Below, piece by piece: positions 59,521 through 64,000 of a DNA stretch of 64,000 nucleotides (its first letter is position 1; the number at the start of each line of letters is the position of its first letter). Source of the stretch: Bacillus sp. N13C7 (GTDB taxonomy: Bacteria; Bacillota; Bacilli; Bacillales; Bacillaceae); the NCBI RefSeq assembly GCF_026790065.1, contig NZ_JALAMO010000007.1, positions 112,181-176,180 on the forward strand, in the 5' to 3' direction. A program made the translations under genes and the position numbers. The notes below the pieces were generated by a model. That model was not told where the DNA came from and searched no databases. It saw only the letters and a list, made by a program, of their open reading frames with translations.

Positions 59521-60333
59521 TTGTTAAAAGGATTATATACAGCAACATCCGCAATGATCGCCCAGCAGCGGAGAACGGAAATGCTTTCGAATAACATTGC
59601 AAACGCAAATACATCCGGATATAAAGCGGATCAAGGCTCTATGCGCGCGTTCCCTGAGATGCTGCTAAGCCGAATAGAATCAAAATCTCCGGCCGGAACA
59701 TCGAGGACAGAAATCGGTTCCGTAAATACCGGTGTGTATATGCAGGAGCTTAAGCCCCTTTTCACACAGGGAAGCTTGAAGTCCACAGATCAGCCTACAG
59801 ACATCACATTGGTCGAAAATCAAGTTCCGGTTCATAAGGAAACCAATGAAAACGCGGCTCTTTTTTATCCGGTTCAAACAGCGGACGGAATCCGTTATTC
59901 AAAAAGCAGCACGTTTTCACTAAACGAGAATAATCAACTGACGATCAACGGAAATCCAATTTTATCGACTGATGGCCAGCCAATTACTGTTGATAATGAA
60001 CATTTTACTGTGTCTGAAAACGGTACTGTGACAACGAACGGACGGACAGCCGGCCAGATTGATGTCAGAATGGCGGAGGATGTCCGAAATCTGAAGAGGG
60101 ACGGAAATAATTTGTACAGCACGGCGGACGGCAATGATCTGCCAAGCGCAGCAGGAAATAACCAGGTATCCTACTCATTAAAACAAGGCGTCTCTGAGCT
60201 TTCAAATGTGGACGTAACAAGCGCCTATACAGAAATGACTGAAGCATACAGATCGTTTGAGGCCAATCAGAAGGTTATTCAGGCTTACGATAAAAGTATG
60301 GATAAAGCAGCCAATGAAATCGGAAAAATCTAA
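59521..60333 (+). CDS. flhO: FlhO, flagellar rod/hook-type protein
   Basis: A FlgF/FlgG-like basal body protein of 270 residues. The N-terminal motif NNIANANTSGYKADQ is the flagellar rod signature and the C-terminus (VTSAYTEMTEAYRSFEANQKVIQAYD) is the coiled-coil rod domain. The TTG at 59521 follows GAGGTGG and gives the expected length; an in-frame ATG at 59482 lacks a ribosome-binding site. Confidence 0.9.
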   Translation: MLKGLYTATSAMIAQQRRTEMLSNNIANANTSGYKADQGSMRAFPEMLLSRIESKSPAGTSRTEIGSVNTGVYMQELKPLFTQGSLKSTDQPTDITLVENQVPVHKETNENAALFYPVQTADGIRYSKSSTFSLNENNQLTINGNPILSTDGQPITVDNEHFTVSENGTVTTNGRTAGQIDVRMAEDVRNLKRDGNNLYSTADGNDLPSAAGNNQVSYSLKQGVSELSNVDVTSAYTEMTEAYRSFEANQKVIQAYDKSMDKAANEIGKI

Positions 60334-60365
60334 GATAACGGAAGAAAAAACGGGGGACATCAACT

Positions 60366-61175
60366 ATGCTCAGGTCAATGCTTACGGCATCAACAACCTT
60401 AAACCAGCTGCAGCAGCAGATTGACACAATCAGCAGCAATCTTTCAAACAGCAACACAACCGGCTATAAGGCAAAAGATACGAATTTTTCTGAGCTTGTC
60501 AGACAGCAATTCGATCAGGTTGATGAAAAAAACGAGGAAGTGGCAAAAGCCAGACAAACGCCGCCCGGCCTGCGTCTTGGCGTCGGAGCGATGATGAATT
60601 CACGGCTTGTGTCTGATCAAGGAAGCATTCAGAAGACGGATCGCGATTTGGATATCGCATTTACGTCTCCATACCAATATCTTCAGGTGAACGTAAACGG
60701 AAACCGCCAGTACACGAGGGACGGAGCGCTGTATGTAACACCGTCAGCTGCGAATGCCAACCAGCTTCAGCTCGTCACTGGGGATGGATATCCAGTGCTT
60801 GATGAGTACGGTAATACAGTGACCATTGACAGCTCAATGAAGAATATCACCATTAATAAAAACGGCACATTAACCGCATCTGACGGTAACGCGGTTCAGC
60901 GGTTTAATCTTGGCGTTGTCCAAGTCAATAACCCTCAAGCGCTGAAATCTGAAGGGAATAACCTTTTCTCTATTGATAATGCCGCAGCTTTTGAAGAGCT
61001 GAATGGCGCGAATAGACAGAACATCGGCATGCAGCAGGGCTCTCTTGAAATGTCCAATGTCGATATTTCAGAACAAATGACAGATTTGATCACGTCCCAG
61101 CGTTCATATCAGCTGAACAGCAGAACGATTACAATGGGGGATCAAATGCTCGGTTTAATCAATTCAATCAGATAA
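60366..61175 (+). CDS. flhP: FlhP, flagellar rod/hook-type protein
   Basis: A 269-residue paralogue of FlhO with SNLSNSNTTGYKAKD at the N-terminus and QMTDLITSQRSYQLNSRTITMGDQM at the C-terminus. Both are thought to form the distal rod needed for flagellar hook assembly in B. subtilis. Directly downstream of flhO. Confidence 0.9.
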   Translation: MLRSMLTASTTLNQLQQQIDTISSNLSNSNTTGYKAKDTNFSELVRQQFDQVDEKNEEVAKARQTPPGLRLGVGAMMNSRLVSDQGSIQKTDRDLDIAFTSPYQYLQVNVNGNRQYTRDGALYVTPSAANANQLQLVTGDGYPVLDEYGNTVTIDSSMKNITINKNGTLTASDGNAVQRFNLGVVQVNNPQALKSEGNNLFSIDNAAAFEELNGANRQNIGMQQGSLEMSNVDISEQMTDLITSQRSYQLNSRTITMGDQMLGLINSIR

Positions 61176-61195
61176 TAAGAAAGGGGCGTTTTCAA

Positions 61196-62260
61196 TCAGC
61201 CGCGCATGATAAAAAATGCGGCTTTTTCGAAATCGTCCTTTTTTTTGTAGTATTCCGTGATATCTTCTAACAGCACTTCTAAATCCACCCACGCCTCGAT
61301 TTTTTCTAATTCAAGCACATATTCGAGCAGCTGCTCATAGGGGTCTTCCGCTGAGGTGTAGAGCGCTTCAAGTGTTTTTAATTTTAAGTAAATCGTTTGA
61401 ATGTCTACCTTTTCAGATAATTCTTTCCCTTTTTGCAGGACGGCTTTTGCTTCTGTGATCTTTCCTGTTTTAAAAAGCGCTCTGACAGATTCATACACAC
61501 AATGCAGATACGAGACTGGTGAATTCGTTTCAAATTCTTGATTCTTTAATACTTTTTTAAAGTAAAGAAGCGCTTCCTGGTCTTTTTTTTCGGTTGCTTT
61601 TAAAAAGCCGAGATTATAGTAAGCGTGGCAAAGCAGGTTTTCGTCATGTAATTGCTGGGTTTTCTTAATGATTTCTTTGAAAAGCTGTTCAGCTTTTTCA
61701 TAGTGTTCTTGATCAATATAATTAACGGCGAGCAGCAGCTTGCAGGTGATCACCTTTTTTATATAGCCGAATTGATGTAAATAGATGTGTAATGCTTTAT
61801 TGACGTATTGGATGGAAAGCGGCGGTGATTTCATCAAGTAATAGGCGCCGGCGGTTTGATAATATAAATCCGCGGCTTCAAACGTATTTTCAATGGCGGA
61901 AAGGTACTGTTCAGCTTTTTTAAAATGATTTACTGCATGTTTCGGAGCTGTTTTTACCATTTCATATAATCCTGAGAAAAAATACAGATAATATTTCAAT
62001 TCATCATCCATTTTGTCTTCCAGACCGTACAGATCATCGAACAAGGAGTCAAGTCCGTCCTGATTCTCAAAAAGCAGCTGATGACGGGCCTGAAACAATT
62101 GATAACGCATCCAAAGTTTTGTATTCTTTTTGAGCTTCGGAAGGTGCTGGTCAATTTTCTCTTTCAGTGTGCAAACGTGATTCATTTTGCGTTTGCTCAT
62201 TGCGGAATACCACTCGTCTAACATGTTTTGCATCCTTTTTTCAATAAACTTCGAAATCAT
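61196..62260 (-). CDS. rapD: RapD, Rap-family aspartate phosphatase
   Basis: A 354-residue TPR protein of the Rap family; RapD represses ComA-dependent gene expression in B. subtilis. Helical N-terminus followed by five to six TPR motifs (for example LLCHAYYNLGFLKATEKKDQEALLYF). No phr gene is near. GAGGTAGG precedes the ATG, and a sigma-X promoter lies upstream. Confidence 0.92.
   Translation of the reverse strand: MISKFIEKRMQNMLDEWYSAMSKRKMNHVCTLKEKIDQHLPKLKKNTKLWMRYQLFQARHQLLFENQDGLDSLFDDLYGLEDKMDDELKYYLYFFSGLYEMVKTAPKHAVNHFKKAEQYLSAIENTFEAADLYYQTAGAYYLMKSPPLSIQYVNKALHIYLHQFGYIKKVITCKLLLAVNYIDQEHYEKAEQLFKEIIKKTQQLHDENLLCHAYYNLGFLKATEKKDQEALLYFKKVLKNQEFETNSPVSYLHCVYESVRALFKTGKITEAKAVLQKGKELSEKVDIQTIYLKLKTLEALYTSAEDPYEQLLEYVLELEKIEAWVDLEVLLEDITEYYKKKDDFEKAAFFIMRG
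61198..61227 (+). terminator. flhP terminator lying within the rapD 3' coding end
   Basis: AGCCGC...GCGGCT stem (61198-61203 / 61217-61222) with inner AT pairing, then TTTTT. It overlaps the last codons of convergent rapD. Confidence 0.6.
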
Positions 62261-62313
62261 TTTCCTACCTCTTTGCTATTGGTAAAATCTATAATTATCA
62301 TATCATAACTTTT

Positions 62314-62340
62314 GACGGCTCTCATTGACAGTTGGTTACA
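62314..62340 (-). promoter_or_regulatory. rapD sigma-X promoter
   Basis: On the minus strand TGTAAC (62340-62335) and CGTC (62317-62314) at 17-base spacing match the ECF sigma-X pattern. rapD is a known sigma-X gene. Confidence 0.8.
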
Positions 62341-62351
62341 TTTTAGCGCGG

Positions 62352-62380
62352 TTGAAAAAGGGATTAATTCATAATATACT
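62352..62380 (+). promoter_or_regulatory. fabZ sigma-A promoter
   Basis: TTGAAA (62352-62357) and TATACT (62375-62380) at 17-base spacing, about 70 bases before fabZ and back-to-back with the rapD promoter. Confidence 0.65.
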
Positions 62381-62451
62381 TTTCAAATGTACAGATTCGA
62401 TCTTTAATGATTGCTATACATACTAATGCAGATAAAGGAGATGTCAAGAGA

Positions 62452-62877
62452 ATGCTTGATACTCAGCAAATTAAAGAAATTATCCCTCACCGTTATCCGT
62501 TTTTGCTTGTAGACCGGATTACGGAAGTTGAAGAGGGCAAACGGGCAAAAGGCTATAAAAATGTAACTGCTAATGAAGAGTTCTTTAACGGACATTTTCC
62601 ACAGTATCCGGTCATGCCCGGCGTATTAATTGTAGAAGCGCTTGCTCAAGTCGGGGCTGTTGCGATGCTGATTAAAGAAGAAAACCGTGGCAGATTGGCG
62701 TTTTTTGCAGGCATTGATAATTGCCGGTTTAAAAAACAAGTCAAGCCTGGTGATCAGCTTCACCTTGAGGTTGAAATTATTCGTGCGCGAGGTACAATCG
62801 GGCGCGGAAAAGGGGTAGCCACAGTCGATGGCGAAGTCGTTTGTGAAGTCGAACTGACTTTTGCTCTCGGAGAATAA
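62452..62877 (+). CDS. fabZ: 3-hydroxyacyl-ACP dehydratase FabZ
   Basis: Hot-dog fold dehydratase of fatty acid elongation, 141 residues. The catalytic His48 ([11 protein letters not shown]) and Glu62 (IVEALAQ) are present. The ATG at 62452 gives the standard length and follows AAAGGAG; an upstream in-frame ATG at 62407 lies before that site. Confidence 0.96.
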   Translation: MLDTQQIKEIIPHRYPFLLVDRITEVEEGKRAKGYKNVTANEEFFNGHFPQYPVMPGVLIVEALAQVGAVAMLIKEENRGRLAFFAGIDNCRFKKQVKPGDQLHLEVEIIRARGTIGRGKGVATVDGEVVCEVELTFALGE

Positions 62878-62882
62878 AAGAA

Positions 62883-62920
62883 AAAAGGCAAATGGGCAAC
62901 AGGCCATTTGTCTTTTTTTT
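62883..62920 (+). terminator. Intrinsic terminator after fabZ
   Basis: CAAATGG/CCATTTG stem (62889-62895 / 62904-62910) extended by the A and T runs. Confidence 0.8.
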
Positions 62921-62949
62921 CTTACAAACATAGAAATGCGGGTGATTGA

Positions 62950-63342
62950 ATGTGGAAAGAATTTAAAGCCTTTGCCATGCGGGGAAATATTGTAGATCTT
63001 GCGATTGGTGTTGTAATAGGCGGCGCATTCGGCAAGATCGTCACATCTCTGGTAAATGATATCATCATGCCTTTGGTGGGTTTGCTGCTTGGCGGGCTTA
63101 ATTTTTCAGGTTTGTCTTTTACGTTTGGCGATGCTGTAGTGAAGTATGGCAGCTTTATACAGACGATTGTGAATTTCTTAATTATATCGTTCTCCATTTT
63201 TATCGTCATTCGGACTTTGAATGGGTTAAGGCGCAAAAAAGAAGCAGAAGAAGAGGCGGCGGAGGAAGCGCTGGATGCGCAAGAGGAGCTGCTGAAAGAA
63301 ATCAGAGACCTGCTGAAGCAGCAAACAAGATCGCCGGAATAA
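62950..63342 (+). CDS. mscL: Large-conductance mechanosensitive channel MscL
   Basis: Homopentameric osmotic safety valve, 130 residues: N-terminal amphipathic helix ([13 protein letters not shown]), TM1 with [15 protein letters not shown]2 (about 73-93), and a charged Glu/Ala-rich cytoplasmic helix with KEIRDLL. Own terminator follows. Confidence 0.96.
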   Translation: MWKEFKAFAMRGNIVDLAIGVVIGGAFGKIVTSLVNDIIMPLVGLLLGGLNFSGLSFTFGDAVVKYGSFIQTIVNFLIISFSIFIVIRTLNGLRRKKEAEEEAAEEALDAQEELLKEIRDLLKQQTRSPE

Positions 63343-63345
63343 AAA

Positions 63346-63378
63346 AAAGACTGCCGTTTAGAACGGCGGTCTTCTTTT
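63346..63378. terminator. Bidirectional terminator between mscL and ywpD
   Basis: Twelve-base stem AAGACTGCCGTT (63348-63359) with AACGGCGGTCTT (63362-63373), A and T runs on both sides. Confidence 0.75.
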
Positions 63379-63412
63379 ATGTTTGGAAGGGATACGCATA
63401 TAGAGTTGTCTT

Positions 63413-64000
63413 TTAGGTCAGTTCCGGGCCCTTCGCTTCGTTTAATGTTTCGGGGCTTTCTATTGTTTCAGCAAGATGAATAAGCATCGAAACAGAGGTG
63501 CCGGCATCTGGGGTGCTGCTGATCTCCAATTCGCTTCCGCAAAAATGTTTCAGCCGCTGGTTGATATTTTTTAATCCGACGCTGCGATCGAAATCGGAAG
63601 ATAGGAGATCTTCTCGTTTTTCCGGAGGCATACCGACGCCGTTATCTTCTACTCTAATGTAATACTCATTCCCGCTTTGTTTTTTAACTGTCAGCTTGAT
63701 CCATCCTCCGCCCCTTTTCTTGCTGACGCCATGATGAACGGCATTCTCCACCAATGGCTGAATCATTAAAGGCGGAAGGATGAAGTCAATGTCTTTGTCT
63801 ATATCGAAAAGAATGTCCAGCCGGTCGCCGAAGCGCGTCTTTTCTATGGAGAGATAGGAACTGATAATAGAAAGCTCGTTTCTGAATGAACTGATGGCTG
63901 ATGTATTTTGGAAATCAAAACTCATTCTTAAATAGTTGGTAAATTCAGCCGTTATCTCCCGCGCTTTTTCAATATCCAAATGACTGAGAGAAATGATTGT
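63413..64000 (-). CDS. ywpD: YwpD, LytS-type sensor histidine kinase (5' end outside window)
   Basis: The frame is open to the window edge, at least 195 residues. It is the C-terminal part of a His_kinase/HATPase_c protein: the edge segment TIISLSHLDIEKA follows where the phospho-acceptor HFLxN motif should be, then LVENAVHHG (N box), DNGVGMP (G1) and GLKNINQRL. The C-terminal tail is acidic. Whether the N-terminus carries membrane helices cannot be seen. Confidence 0.85.
   Translation of the reverse strand, partial: TIISLSHLDIEKAREITAEFTNYLRMSFDFQNTSAISSFRNELSIISSYLSIEKTRFGDRLDILFDIDKDIDFILPPLMIQPLVENAVHHGVSKKRGGGWIKLTVKKQSGNEYYIRVEDNGVGMPPEKREDLLSSDFDRSVGLKNINQRLKHFCGSELEISSTPDAGTSVSMLIHLAETIESPETLNEAKGPELT

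Overview
The window is a chromosomal segment of a low-GC, spore-forming Firmicute of the Bacillus subtilis group. Gene content and order (spoIIR, ywlB-G, glyA, upp, the nine-gene atp operon, murAA, spoIID, moaA, rapB, csbD, ureABC, mta, clsA, spoIIQ, bcrC, nrgB-amtB, pucI, usd-spoIIID, mbl, flhO-flhP, rapD, fabZ, mscL) match what I remember of the ywl-ywm-ywn-ywo-ywp stretch of B. subtilis 168. Several proteins (for example Mta) differ from the 168 versions I remember, so a sister species or divergent strain is more likely than 168. No rRNA, tRNA, CRISPR, prophage or insertion sequence was seen.

Layout. 1-7.4 kb: ywlA (cut by the window edge), spoIIR, a DnaA-box cluster around ywlB/ywlC, mntP, the arginine phosphatase ywlE, rpiB, ywlG, glyA, upp. 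7.5-14.8 kb: atpIBEFHAGDC with a long structured leader and internal hairpins. 14.8-25.6 kb: ywmA, ywzB, ywmB, murAA, spoIID, the tandem von Willebrand-A proteins ywmC/ywmD, ywmE, fdhD-moaA, rapB, ywmF, csbD. 25.7-33.0 kb: a urtABCDE urea ABC transporter directly upstream of ureABC. 33.1-37.7 kb: ywnA/ywnB with paired operators, ywnC, mta, clsA, ywnF. 37.9-44.6 kb: a seven-gene nonulosonic (pseudaminic-type) acid cassette. 44.9-64 kb: ywnG/H, spoIIQ, ywnJ, bcrC, nrgB-amtB, ywoB-D, pucI, ywoF-H, usd-spoIIID, mbl, flhO-flhP, rapD, fabZ, mscL, and part of the kinase ywpD.

Accessory content. Two blocks stand out as additions to the 168-like backbone. The urt block joins high-affinity urea import to urease; its promoter carries a GlnR/TnrA-type box, and with amtB-nrgB and pucI it makes the window rich in nitrogen-scavenging genes. 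The pse block encodes a complete predicted UDP-GlcNAc to CMP-pseudaminic acid route, with two SDR enzymes (Pen/Pal type) for the first step, but no glycosyltransferase or acceptor.

Small or hidden items: the regulatory peptide gene usd upstream of spoIIID, a 26-residue membrane peptide coupled to ywoB, a 35-residue ORF antisense to nrgB, a 25-residue ORF overlapping ureA, hairpins in the spoIID-ywmC gap, a hairpin that could hide the mntP ribosome-binding site, and a LexA-like box before flhO. I found no clearly new multi-gene system; the pse cassette and the urt-ure nitrogen block are the most interesting modules.
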